From NCBI RefSeq assembly GCF_001042905.1, contig NZ_JYLB01000004.1, positions 620,001 to 684,000 of the forward strand: a stretch of DNA of 64,000 nt, given 5' to 3'. Source of the DNA: Pseudomonas lini. Lineage in GTDB: Bacteria > Pseudomonadota > Gammaproteobacteria > Pseudomonadales > Pseudomonadaceae. Positions 8,025 through 15,355 of the stretch are shown here, one piece after another. The notes beneath the pieces are model-generated. The model made no database searches, was not told the DNA's origin, and worked only from the letters and a program-made list of their open reading frames with translations. Both the position numbers and the translations under genes were made by a program. The stretch's first letter is position 1. The number at the start of each line of letters is the position of its first letter.

Positions 8025-8687
8025 ATGAGCGGACTTCGGGCGACTCTGCGTTTGTACGGCCTGGTGAAAAACCTCGGCTCCACGGACGACCGCCACCGCC
8101 AGTCGGTGGACATCCTTTGCACCCTCAACCGTGCGGGCGGCAAGGCGATCCGGGCGTTTGTTTCGCGTCTGGACGCCGAGTTGATGACGCGCAGTCGCGG
8201 TCTCGAGGAGTACCGTGTCATACCGCTTCGCACGTTCGATCCGAATCCGTTTATCCGGGAACATCAAGGCTGGCTGACGCTGCACGTCTGCTGTGGTTTC
8301 GTTGCCTTGGCGGGTCAATCGTTGTTGAAGGACGGCACGCTGCTGCCCATGGGCTGGTATGTTTATTCCGACATCGGCCAATGGACCGCAGAGCGTTACA
8401 TCGATTTCGGCCCGCAGATGGCCAGCCTGCTGCAGACGTCCTATGACCGGATCGGCCTGCGCGACTACAACACCTTGCTCAACGACCTCGACAGCGTTTC
8501 GGATGCAGATCTGAAATGGCAAGTCGCCGAGGCCTGGCAAACCCTTCACAACGTTTCATCCCCCGTCAGCCATGACGATTGCCACGCGCTGTTCGACCCG
8601 GTCGATAACCGCTGGTACTTCGCCGCAACCGACATCGATATCTATCAGCCTCACCCTGAATCTCAGAAGCAAGGAGCTTTGACTTGA
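8025..8687 (+). CDS. Uncharacterised protein translationally coupled to a PAAR protein
   Basis: A 220-residue soluble protein without a signal peptide or membrane segment. I do not recognise its family and it does not look like the DUF4123 adaptors I know. Visible features are a tryptophan- and tyrosine-rich second half (LPMGWYVYSDIGQW, WYFAATDIDIYQPH) and a cysteine pair in HVCCGF. It overlaps the PAAR gene by four bases (TTGA), so coupled translation is likely. By position it could be an adaptor or chaperone that loads the PAAR/effector complex, or part of the effector itself; this is inference only. The start is uncertain because no strong ribosome site precedes 8025. Confidence 0.6.
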   Translation: MSGLRATLRLYGLVKNLGSTDDRHRQSVDILCTLNRAGGKAIRAFVSRLDAELMTRSRGLEEYRVIPLRTFDPNPFIREHQGWLTLHVCCGFVALAGQSLLKDGTLLPMGWYVYSDIGQWTAERYIDFGPQMASLLQTSYDRIGLRDYNTLLNDLDSVSDADLKWQVAEAWQTLHNVSSPVSHDDCHALFDPVDNRWYFAATDIDIYQPHPESQKQGALT

Positions 8688-9178
8688 GTGGAAAACCTGC
8701 TGCACGCGTCACCGACCCGACGGCATGCCCATTGCCGGGCCATGGCACCAACCCGATCGTGTCCGGCTCCCCGGACGTGTTCTTCGACGGCCTCGGCGCT
8801 GCGCGCATGACCGATAAATCTGCTTGCGGCAGCCCGATCACCGGCGCCGTGTCTGGCACGGTATTCATTAACGGCCTTAACGCCGCAACGCTCGATAGTA
8901 CGGGCGGCCATGGCAACGTGGTGGTTGGCGGTTCTGGAACGATCATTATTGGTCAGAGTGGCGGAGGGGCGGCGTTTAGTGGGTTGTTGCCGATGCCGGT
9001 GCATTTTACTGACAGGTTGCAGGTGGTTAACGAAGCGACCGGAGAGCCCGTTCCCTACCACCCCTACACCATTCAGCGTGGTGACGGCAGTGAGGAGCAT
9101 GGCATCACCGATGCGTCGGGGTTTACCCATACCGTCAGTTCTCATTTGGCTGAAACCATTAAATTGTTTGTGGAGTAA
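8684..9178 (+). CDS. PAAR-domain T6SS spike-tip protein with C-terminal TTR-like extension
   Basis: A 164-residue protein. Residues about 5-92 form a PAAR domain: RVTDPTACPLPGHGTNPI, repeated turns around SGSPDVFFDG, VFINGLNAAT and VVVGGSGTIIIG, and the expected conserved Cys and His. PAAR proteins cap the VgrG spike of type VI secretion systems and carry effectors. Residues about 100-164 (VVNEATGEPVPYHPYTIQR ... ETIKLFVE) look like a transthyretin-like beta domain, a known kind of PAAR extension. Translation starts at TTG (8684) with AAGGAG 7 bases upstream. The downstream lipase and lipoprotein genes are the likely cargo and immunity. No other T6SS genes are in the window, so this is an orphan effector module. 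Confidence 0.88.
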   Translation: MSGKPAARVTDPTACPLPGHGTNPIVSGSPDVFFDGLGAARMTDKSACGSPITGAVSGTVFINGLNAATLDSTGGHGNVVVGGSGTIIIGQSGGGAAFSGLLPMPVHFTDRLQVVNEATGEPVPYHPYTIQRGDGSEEHGITDASGFTHTVSSHLAETIKLFVE

Positions 9179-9184
9179 TCAGGT

Positions 9185-9924
9185 ATGGCTGATGAAGGCG
9201 CGACAGTAGAAGCACCCTTGGCGAAAAGAGAGGTGAAAACGCATACGCTGACATGTAAGACGGATCAGTCCGTTAAGCAGGTTTCTGTTTCTCTACGAAA
9301 TTTTGTTGTGTTTTTTATAGGTGGTGCTGGGGATCAGGAGAGCTACTATCTGAGTGGGCCGAATAATAATGTGGATGATGTGCGTGAGATATTTATAAGA
9401 GATGCAAAGCAGCTAAAATTCCCGAAAGGAAAATTTGAGTCTTGGCCTCTTGGTTACAATGATTTTATTGCTGACAAAGATTTATCAGAACATGTGCTGA
9501 AAAAATACCTGATTGCTCTACAGCGGTATATATCATCGGTCATAGTCTTGGGGGGTGGAATGGCGCGCACCTGTCCAGTGTTCTGACCGATAAAGGCTAC
9601 AAGGTAAGAATGTTGATAACCATAGACCCGGTTGGTGAAGGTAAGGTTGTTTGGAGTATTTCGAATATATATAGATTGCAACCTAAGCCGAAAGCTGAGT
9701 ACTGGGTTAATATTCGAGCTGCTGCTGCACCTGAAAAGCGCAATTTGTCTGACAGGGTCGCAGATTTTGGCGAGCAGTGGGAAGTTGTCGAAGGGCCGGA
9801 TGTGATGGGGCGGGTTGACGTAAATCACGCCGATGCACATATCATGTACATTCGGCCGTTGAATAATGGAAAAACAGCTCGGCAAATACTGAATGAATCG
9901 ATTTTGAACTATTTTAAGGAGTAG
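9185..9924 (+). pseudogene. Frameshifted alpha/beta-hydrolase (candidate T6SS lipase effector)
   Basis: The first part (9185-9586) is open in one frame, and the second part continues in the -1 frame to a TAG at 9922-9924. The join lies at a run of six A at 9500-9505. Adding one A gives a single protein of about 246 residues with a complete lipase core: the FFIGGAGDQ loop, nucleophile elbow IIGHSLGGWNG (GxSxG), the acid in TIDPVG, and a C-terminal histidine in VNHADAHIMY. It follows the PAAR gene by 6 bases with GGAG at good spacing, and the lipoprotein gene starts just after it. This context fits a type VI lipase effector (Tle-like). As read, it would give only a truncated protein lacking the catalytic serine. 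It could be a real loss, phase variation at the A-run, or a sequencing error. Confidence 0.78.
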
Positions 9925-9930
9925 CATTTG

Positions 9931-10428
9931 ATGTTTCGATGCGTTTTTTTGCTCATTATTTCCTTTTGCGCTTCGTGTTCACTGAATCACGGAAAGCCGA
10001 TCGCGACGCTGATATATTCCGATGTTGAGGAGTTAAGAGATGCAGGGATATATCAGGTGCGCTTTACTTCGGATGTCGCGATTCTTGAACTATTCAAGTC
10101 GAGTATCGGTCAAGGATTGATCTGCGCAGTAGATGATGATCTTGATTTTGCCGTGGCTCATCAGATAAAACGTTCTGGCTATGGTCTGGTGGAGCGCATT
10201 GAAGATAACTCGGTATACAAATATCAGGCCGATGTTATTTTCAGGGAGTTCACTGGAGAGAAAGGAGCGGAGGTTTTTCCGGAAGGCGAGGCGTTGAGTC
10301 GTTGGTTAACTAATCGAAGCTACATTTCCTGTGTGTTTCGGGTTCATACCACGACCTACAATACTTACTTTTCAAACGTTATGCGTATTCCAACAGTCGA
10401 CTTGGTGCAAGCTATCGATAAAAAATAA
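9931..10428 (+). CDS. Putative lipoprotein, candidate immunity protein 1
   Basis: A 165-residue protein with a short hydrophobic signal (MFRCVFLLIISFCASCS) ending in a cysteine in a weak lipobox context (C-A-S-C). The mature part ends with the motif NTYFSNVMRIP, shared with the products at 10772-11275 and 11364-12245. AAGGAG stands 9 bases before ATG 9931 (a TTG one codon earlier is also possible), only 7 bases after the lipase stop. Immunity proteins of type VI lipase effectors are commonly periplasmic lipoproteins encoded next to the effector, so this is the natural candidate partner. The base composition is AT-rich. No named family is recognised. Confidence 0.7.
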   Translation: MFRCVFLLIISFCASCSLNHGKPIATLIYSDVEELRDAGIYQVRFTSDVAILELFKSSIGQGLICAVDDDLDFAVAHQIKRSGYGLVERIEDNSVYKYQADVIFREFTGEKGAEVFPEGEALSRWLTNRSYISCVFRVHTTTYNTYFSNVMRIPTVDLVQAIDKK

Positions 10429-10498
10429 AATCCAGCGCTTGGCGAGGCCTCTTGTCAGGACACGAAGGGCCTCGGGACTTTTCATGTCTACTCCGTCG

Positions 10499-10770
10499 CT
10501 TTCCAATTACCGCTTAGCAAACCATCCAGTGCCTGCCTCACGGTTGTTGACACTGGACCCCGTTGGTAATGGAGCGATGGCGGGAGCTATTTCAAACATT
10601 TATCCAGAAAAACCAAAGCTAAAGCAGGGTTGGAAGAAGGGCCTAATGTGAATAGTAAAATGGATGTAAATCATGAAGAGGCGGATGTTGTGTTTACGAC
10701 GGTTTTGGCGGATGAGAAGTCTGCTCTTGCGTACGTGATTCAATCTATTAATAAACATTTCAGAGGTTGA
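10499..10770 (+). pseudogene. Remnant of a second lipase gene
   Basis: Two stretches match the C-terminal half of the lipase at 9185-9924 at protein level. The first (frame of base 10499, to about 10630) reads RLLTLDPVGNGAMAGAISNIY, matching MLITIDPVGEGKVVWSISNIY. The second, in another frame (10633-10770), reads EEGPNVNSKMDVNHEEADVV and runs to a TGA, matching VEGPDVMGRVDVNHADAHIM. The middle is deleted and the N-terminal half with the GxSxG serine is missing, so no active enzyme can be made. The stop lies one base before the next lipoprotein start, the same order as lipase then lipoprotein in the first cassette. Confidence 0.75.
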
Positions 10771-10771
10771 T

Positions 10772-11275
10772 GTGAATATTCCGAATTTTTTTTTGCTTGT
10801 CACTGTTTTTGTTTTGGGTGGGTGTTCCTTCAATCAAGATAAGGCCATTGCTAATCTTGATTTTTCAAGAATAGAAAGGGTGCGCGATACACCTGTATAT
10901 AATCTATATTTTTCAGCAGATACCGATATTCTCGGTTCATACAAGTCACGTGTTGGTGAAAAATTGATGTGTGCCTTGGCAGATGATGTCGACTTCAATC
11001 TGGACCATCGGATGAAGTATTTCGCTCAGGGTGCTGTTGCTCGGGATAAAACTCAACCAGGATTTAAGTTTGTCTCACAGATTATTTTTAATGTGTCTAT
11101 TTCCGCTGGTGCTAGCGAGAGGGCTTTGGGGACGTCGGAGTTGAAAGCTCTTCTGTCGAATAAAGAGTATGTGGCTTGTCGGTTTCTGGTTAGCGCAACG
11201 ATGACGAATACTTATTTTTCGAATGTGATGTACGTTCCGGTTGTAAGAATAAAAGAAGCCTTGGATGGTAAATGA
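10772..11275 (+). CDS. Putative lipoprotein, candidate immunity protein 2
   Basis: A 167-residue homologue of the lipoprotein at 9931-10428. It has a good lipobox (VLGGC, Cys18) after a hydrophobic signal and shares YNLYFSADTDIL against YQVRFTSDVAIL, a DVDF/DLDF motif, and the C-terminal TNTYFSNVMYVP. It starts with GTG at 10772 with AGG close upstream, one base after the stop of the lipase remnant. The two lipoproteins are clearly different in sequence, so this is an old duplication or separate import, not a recent copy. It would be an orphan immunity-like protein because its adjacent effector is broken. Confidence 0.72.
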   Translation: MNIPNFFLLVTVFVLGGCSFNQDKAIANLDFSRIERVRDTPVYNLYFSADTDILGSYKSRVGEKLMCALADDVDFNLDHRMKYFAQGAVARDKTQPGFKFVSQIIFNVSISAGASERALGTSELKALLSNKEYVACRFLVSATMTNTYFSNVMYVPVVRIKEALDGK

Positions 11276-11363
11276 GTTTGATGTCAAAGCATTTATTGTT
11301 TTGTAGTTGGATTTGCCATTGGTTAGTGTTGTTTTGTCGTTTTTTTTATTTTTTGGGCGAAAA

Positions 11364-12245
11364 ATGAAAAAATTGCTGTTGGTTTTTGCGTTTTTTATGT
11401 GTTCGTCGTGCATGCATTTGGAAGTGCCGGCACCACGAATCGAGTTTGCATCAATTGAGTATGATTCAGGTCTCTATAACCTGCGCTTTAGGTCCGACAG
11501 AGATCTGGTTAATTTGTATGAGGCACATGGCATAAACGCGCAAGTAGGTACTTGGCTAAGCTGCTCTCTGGATGGGGACGTTGATTTTTCTATCCTGCAT
11601 CATATTCGACTGTCAGGACGTGCCGTTGTCGATGAAGTGCACATTATTGAAGGGGATCGTCGTTATGAATTCAGCAGCAGATTGATGTTTGAAGAGGATG
11701 AAGATGAAGGGGCTAGTTCTCGGCCTATCCAGAAGGAAGTGTTGCTGTCGTTGTTAGAAAAACAGGAATATATTCCGTGCAAGGCGACAGTTACTGCGTT
11801 TTTTTACAATGCGTATTACTCCAAGGTTATGTACATTCCAACGTCACGGATTATTGCCGAAGTCGAGAAAGAAATCACGGCACCTGAGTACGTAATTTTG
11901 CCACCAGAGGATCGACAACTGTCATGGTTGCAGTTTGAACAGATCTGCATCAATGAGACGCGCTACTACGCGGGCGAGATCATCGTTCATGGGGGAGTGT
12001 GCAGCGGTTTACCCTACAGTGGGCTGTTGAGTTCATTCGCGCCGTTGAAAGGTAAATTTCGCATTGTGGACATCAAAACCATGCAGCCTAAAGCGAACGT
12101 CGGTTACACCATCAGGCGTGCCGATGGACGCGAAGAAGGCGGTTTAAGTGATGCTCGGGGAGAAACGCACATGTTCGGTGCGGACCATCATGAAACCTTC
12201 AAGCTTTTCGTGTCTGAAGAGGGGGTTGGAGGGATTCCGATATAA
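11364..12245 (+). CDS. Chimeric lipoprotein: immunity-like domain fused to a PAAR-type TTR tail
   Basis: A 293-residue protein. Residues 1-16 form a lipoprotein-like signal (MKKLLLVFAFFMCSSC). Residues about 25-170 repeat the pattern of the two upstream lipoproteins (YNLRFRSD, DVDF, then NAYYSKVMYIP). From about 217 the sequence matches the tail of the PAAR protein: SGLL, then YTIRRADGREEGGLSDARG against YTIQRGDGSEEHGITDASG (12 of 19 identical), ending ETFKLFV against ETIKLFV. The PAAR domain itself is absent. The start at ATG 11364 gives the signal peptide, though its ribosome site is weak. A deletion joining an immunity gene to the 3' end of a PAAR gene is the simplest origin. Whether the fusion is functional is unknown. 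Confidence 0.72.
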   Translation: MKKLLLVFAFFMCSSCMHLEVPAPRIEFASIEYDSGLYNLRFRSDRDLVNLYEAHGINAQVGTWLSCSLDGDVDFSILHHIRLSGRAVVDEVHIIEGDRRYEFSSRLMFEEDEDEGASSRPIQKEVLLSLLEKQEYIPCKATVTAFFYNAYYSKVMYIPTSRIIAEVEKEITAPEYVILPPEDRQLSWLQFEQICINETRYYAGEIIVHGGVCSGLPYSGLLSSFAPLKGKFRIVDIKTMQPKANVGYTIRRADGREEGGLSDARGETHMFGADHHETFKLFVSEEGVGGIPI

Positions 12246-12255
12246 AAACGTTAAA

Positions 12256-12272
12256 ATCCCAAAATATGGGAT
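12256..12272. promoter_or_regulatory. Palindromic operator upstream of dgoK (ATCCCA-N5-TGGGAT)
   Basis: A perfect 6-5-6 inverted repeat lies 14 bases upstream of a likely -35 box and about 84 bases before dgoK. The position and size suit a dimeric regulator. The IclR-family gene at the end of the cluster is the obvious candidate ligand-responsive protein. Inference; no site data are available here. Confidence 0.55.
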
Positions 12273-12285
12273 GTTAAATTACATA

Positions 12286-12315
12286 TTGAGATTTACCTTT
12301 TGAAAGGTCTATAGT
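12286..12315 (+). promoter_or_regulatory. Predicted sigma-70 promoter of the dgo operon
   Basis: TTGAGA (12286-12291) and TATAGT (12310-12315) are separated by 18 bases, about 40 bases upstream of the dgoK ATG. The palindrome at 12256-12272 lies directly upstream, a place more typical for an activator or dual regulator than for simple blocking. Confidence 0.5.
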
Positions 12316-12355
12316 CCAGCTCACTCACTGCCCAAAAAACAAAACAGGTGAAGCG

Positions 12356-13348
12356 ATGCTGGCGCAATTGATCGCGCTCGATTGGGGGACTACCTCATTA
12401 CGTGCTTACAAACTCGGCTTCGGTGGCCAGGTGCTGGAACAGCGCTCGCTGTCGTCCGGGATCATGCAGTTGCCAAAGACGCCGCGAATCATCGCCGGCC
12501 AGGAATGCGCCGACGGTTTTGAATTGGCCTTCGATGAGGCGTGCGGTGACTGGCTTGACGCACAGCCCGATTTGCCGGTGATTGCTTGCGGCATGGTCGG
12601 CAGTGCTCAGGGCTGGCGCGAAGCGGCCTACTGCGACACGCCGGCGAACGTCGCCAATCTCGGAACTTCCCTACAAACCGTTCGCAGTCTTCGCGGGGTC
12701 GATGTGCACATCGTGCCGGGCGTGATTCAGCGTTCGCGCTTGCCGAACGTGATGCGTGGCGAGGAAACCCAAGTCCTCGGCGTGTTGCAGAATCTGCCGA
12801 GCGGGGCGGGTAACGATCTGTTGATCGGCTTGCCGGGCAGCCATTCGAAATGGGTGGAAGTGGCCGACGGTTGCATCGTGCATTTCGATACTTTCATGAC
12901 CGGCGAAGTCTTCGCCGTCCTCAGTGAACACAGCATTCTGGGGCGCACTCAGCAGCGCGGCGCGTCCTTCGATGGCGAAGCGTTTGATCGTGGCGTGCGG
13001 GTGGCCCTGTCGGCGGACGGCGAGTTCGGACCGCTGTCGACGTTGTTCAGTGCCCGCAGCCTAGGGCTGACCGGTGAACTCAGCGCCGTCGCTCAGCCGG
13101 ACTATCTGTCCGGTCTATTGATCGGCCATGAACTGTCGGCCCTGGCCAATGTTCAGCGGCGCCGGCGCAACAGCGTGCACCTGCCCTCGATCATCCTCAT
13201 CGGAAACGCCCAACTCTGCGCCCGCTACAGCCGGGCGCTCGACGCTTGCGGTTTTGCCCGGGTGACCCTGGCCGAACAAGCCACCGAACGCGGGTTGTGG
13301 CAGTTGGCGGTCGCCGCCGGACTGATCACGACACCCCCATCCCGTTAA
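12356..13348 (+). CDS. dgoK: 2-dehydro-3-deoxygalactonokinase
   Basis: A 330-residue kinase of the DgoK family. It phosphorylates 2-dehydro-3-deoxy-D-galactonate with ATP to the 6-phosphate, the second step of galactonate breakdown. The N-terminal phosphate-binding loop IALDWGTTSLRAY (about 7-19) and the sugar-kinase-type segment GLPGSHSKWVEV are visible, and the length is normal. AGGTG precedes the ATG. It is the first gene of the dgoK-dgoA-dgoD set; dgoA follows after 19 bases. The sequence returns to the high GC typical of the chromosome right after the AT-rich island upstream. Confidence 0.92.
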   Translation: MLAQLIALDWGTTSLRAYKLGFGGQVLEQRSLSSGIMQLPKTPRIIAGQECADGFELAFDEACGDWLDAQPDLPVIACGMVGSAQGWREAAYCDTPANVANLGTSLQTVRSLRGVDVHIVPGVIQRSRLPNVMRGEETQVLGVLQNLPSGAGNDLLIGLPGSHSKWVEVADGCIVHFDTFMTGEVFAVLSEHSILGRTQQRGASFDGEAFDRGVRVALSADGEFGPLSTLFSARSLGLTGELSAVAQPDYLSGLLIGHELSALANVQRRRRNSVHLPSIILIGNAQLCARYSRALDACGFARVTLAEQATERGLWQLAVAAGLITTPPSR

Positions 13349-13367
13349 ACCTGACTGGAGGTCTGAC

Positions 13368-13988
13368 ATGCTCAAGCAAGCACTGGCACAAAACGGTCTG
13401 ATCGCGATCCTGCGTGGCCTGCGTCCGCAAGAAGCGGCAGCCGTCGGCGAAGTCCTGTACTCGGCCGGATTTCGTGTCATCGAAGTGCCGCTTAATTCCC
13501 CCGAACCGTACGAAAGTATCCGCATCCTGCGCAGTACCTTACCCGCCGATTGCCTGATCGGTGCGGGCACGGTGTTGACGCCGGAACAGGTCGAGCACGT
13601 GAAAGCGGCGGGCGGCCAGGTGATCGTCATGCCTCACAGCGATGCCAAGGTGTTGCGTGCGGCGAAAGCGGCGGGGCTGTTCCTGTCGCCGGGTGTGGCG
13701 ACGCCGACCGAAGCCTTTGCGGCGCTGGCCGAAGGGGCGGATGTGCTGAAGATGTTCCCGGCCGAACAAATGGGCCCTGCCGTTGTGAAAGCCTGGCTGG
13801 CGGTGTTGCCGGCAGGGACGGTGCTGGTACCGGTGGGCGGGATTACGCCGGACAACATGCAGGTGTTTGTCGAGGCCGGCGTCAAAGGTTTCGGTCTCGG
13901 GTCCGGGTTGTTCAAACCGGGCATGACGGCTGACGAAGTAGCGGTGCGCGCCAAGGCGTATGTCGCTGCCTGGAATGCTTTGCGTTAA
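13368..13988 (+). CDS. dgoA: 2-dehydro-3-deoxy-6-phosphogalactonate aldolase
   Basis: A 206-residue class I aldolase of the KDPG/KDPGal family. It cleaves 2-dehydro-3-deoxy-6-phosphogalactonate to pyruvate and glyceraldehyde-3-phosphate. The Schiff-base lysine is K128 in [10 protein letters not shown], and the general base is the glutamate (E39) of [10 protein letters not shown]. The phosphate-binding loop is [11 protein letters not shown]. Neighbouring dgoK and dgoD distinguish it from the Entner-Doudoroff aldolase Eda. TGGAGG lies just upstream of the ATG. Confidence 0.92.
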   Translation: MLKQALAQNGLIAILRGLRPQEAAAVGEVLYSAGFRVIEVPLNSPEPYESIRILRSTLPADCLIGAGTVLTPEQVEHVKAAGGQVIVMPHSDAKVLRAAKAAGLFLSPGVATPTEAFAALAEGADVLKMFPAEQMGPAVVKAWLAVLPAGTVLVPVGGITPDNMQVFVEAGVKGFGLGSGLFKPGMTADEVAVRAKAYVAAWNALR

Positions 13989-14035
13989 GACTTTTTGGCG
14001 CTGTGAGCGCTACATCTACAAGAGAGACAATAGAG

Positions 14036-15184
14036 ATGAAAATCACCAAACTCACCACCTTCATCGTTCCGCCGCGCTGGTGCTTCCTCAAGGTCGAAAC
14101 CGACGAGGGTGTGACCGGTTGGGGTGAGCCCGTGGTCGAAGGCCGCGCGCACACCGTCGCTGCTGCGGTTGAGGAATTGTCCGACTACCTGATCGGCAAA
14201 GACCCACGCAACATCGAAGACATCTGGACCGTGCTCTACCGTGGCGGCTTCTACCGTGGCGGCGCGATCCACATGAGCGCCCTGGCCGGCATCGACCAGG
14301 CGTTGTGGGACATCAAGGGCAAGGCGCTGGGTGTGTCGGTCAGCGATCTGTTGGGTGGCCAGGTGCGGGACAAGATTCGCGTTTATTCGTGGATCGGTGG
14401 TGATCGCCCAGCGGACACCGCTCGCGCTGCGAAAGAAGCGGTCAGCCGTGGTTTCACGGCGGTAAAAATGAACGGCACCGAAGAACTGCAATTCCTCGAT
14501 TCCTTCGAGAAGGTCGACCTGGCCTTGGCCAACGTCGCCGCCGTACGCGATGCGGTCGGCCCGAATGTCGGCATCGGCGTGGACTTCCATGGTCGGGTAC
14601 ACAAGCCCATGGCCAAGGTGCTGATGAAGGAACTCGACCCGTACAAACTGATGTTCATCGAAGAGCCAGTGCTCAGCGAAAACTACGAAGCGCTGAAAGA
14701 ACTGGCGCCGCTGACCAGCACGCCGATCGCCCTCGGCGAGCGGTTGTTCTCGCGTTGGGACTTCAAGCGGGTGCTCAGCGAAGGCTACGTCGACATCATC
14801 CAGCCGGATGCCTCCCACGCGGGCGGCATCACCGAAACCCGCAAGATCGCCAACATGGCTGAAGCCTACGACGTGGCACTGGCGCTGCATTGCCCGTTGG
14901 GCCCGATTGCCCTGGCGGCGTGCCTGCAACTGGACGCGGTTTGCTACAACGCATTTATCCAGGAGCAGAGCCTGGGCATTCATTACAACGAGAGCAATGA
15001 CCTGCTCGATTATGTAAAAGATCCGCGGGTGTTCGACTACGACAAAGGCTTCGTGAAAATTCCCAACGGCCCGGGCCTGGGCATTGAGATCAATGAGGAA
15101 TACGTGATCGAACGCGCCGCCGTCGGCCACCGCTGGCGCAACCCGATCTGGCGCCATGCCGATGGCAGCTTTGCTGAGTGGTGA
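14036..15184 (+). CDS. dgoD: D-galactonate dehydratase
   Basis: A 382-residue member of the mandelate racemase/enolase superfamily. It dehydrates D-galactonate to 2-dehydro-3-deoxygalactonate, the first step of the pathway. The start at MKITKLTTF is the family start (ATG 14036, after AGAGAGAC); an earlier in-frame ATG lacks a ribosome site. Metal-ligand regions are visible in order: [24 protein letters not shown], then the catalytic histidine segment [19 protein letters not shown]. The length equals E. coli DgoD. It is probably in one transcript with dgoK and dgoA. Confidence 0.94.
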   Translation: MKITKLTTFIVPPRWCFLKVETDEGVTGWGEPVVEGRAHTVAAAVEELSDYLIGKDPRNIEDIWTVLYRGGFYRGGAIHMSALAGIDQALWDIKGKALGVSVSDLLGGQVRDKIRVYSWIGGDRPADTARAAKEAVSRGFTAVKMNGTEELQFLDSFEKVDLALANVAAVRDAVGPNVGIGVDFHGRVHKPMAKVLMKELDPYKLMFIEEPVLSENYEALKELAPLTSTPIALGERLFSRWDFKRVLSEGYVDIIQPDASHAGGITETRKIANMAEAYDVALALHCPLGPIALAACLQLDAVCYNAFIQEQSLGIHYNESNDLLDYVKDPRVFDYDKGFVKIPNGPGLGIEINEEYVIERAAVGHRWRNPIWRHADGSFAEW

Positions 15185-15207
15185 GTCCCTCCTGAGTCAA
15201 CACAAAT

Positions 15208-15302
15208 CCCTGTGGGAGCGGGCTTGCCCGCGATAGCGTCCTGTCAGTCACATTAATGCCGAATGTGCTGCCGCCATCGCGGGCAAGCCCGCTCCCACAG
15301 GG
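15208..15302. repeat. REP pair, family 1 (inverted)
   Basis: CCCTGTGGGAGCGGGCTTGC-type copies lie at 15208-15234 and, inverted, at 15276-15302. They sit between dgoD and the transporter gene, inside the dgo cluster, so a hairpin here may shape relative expression of the two parts. Confidence 0.92.
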
Positions 15303-15355
15303 AACAGCGCAAGTCTTCAAATTGACCTCAATAAACATAAGAAGAGGCACCCCCC

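Noticed and set aside
9610..9924. Separate small gene starting at ATG 9610
   Set aside because: The frame continues upstream without a stop into the GHSLGG sequence, and no ribosome site precedes 9610. It is the second half of the broken lipase.
10443..10474. CGAGGCC...GGCCTCG hairpin after the first lipoprotein considered as a terminator
   Set aside because: A 7-bp stem with an 18-base loop and only a weak T-run; too poor to call.
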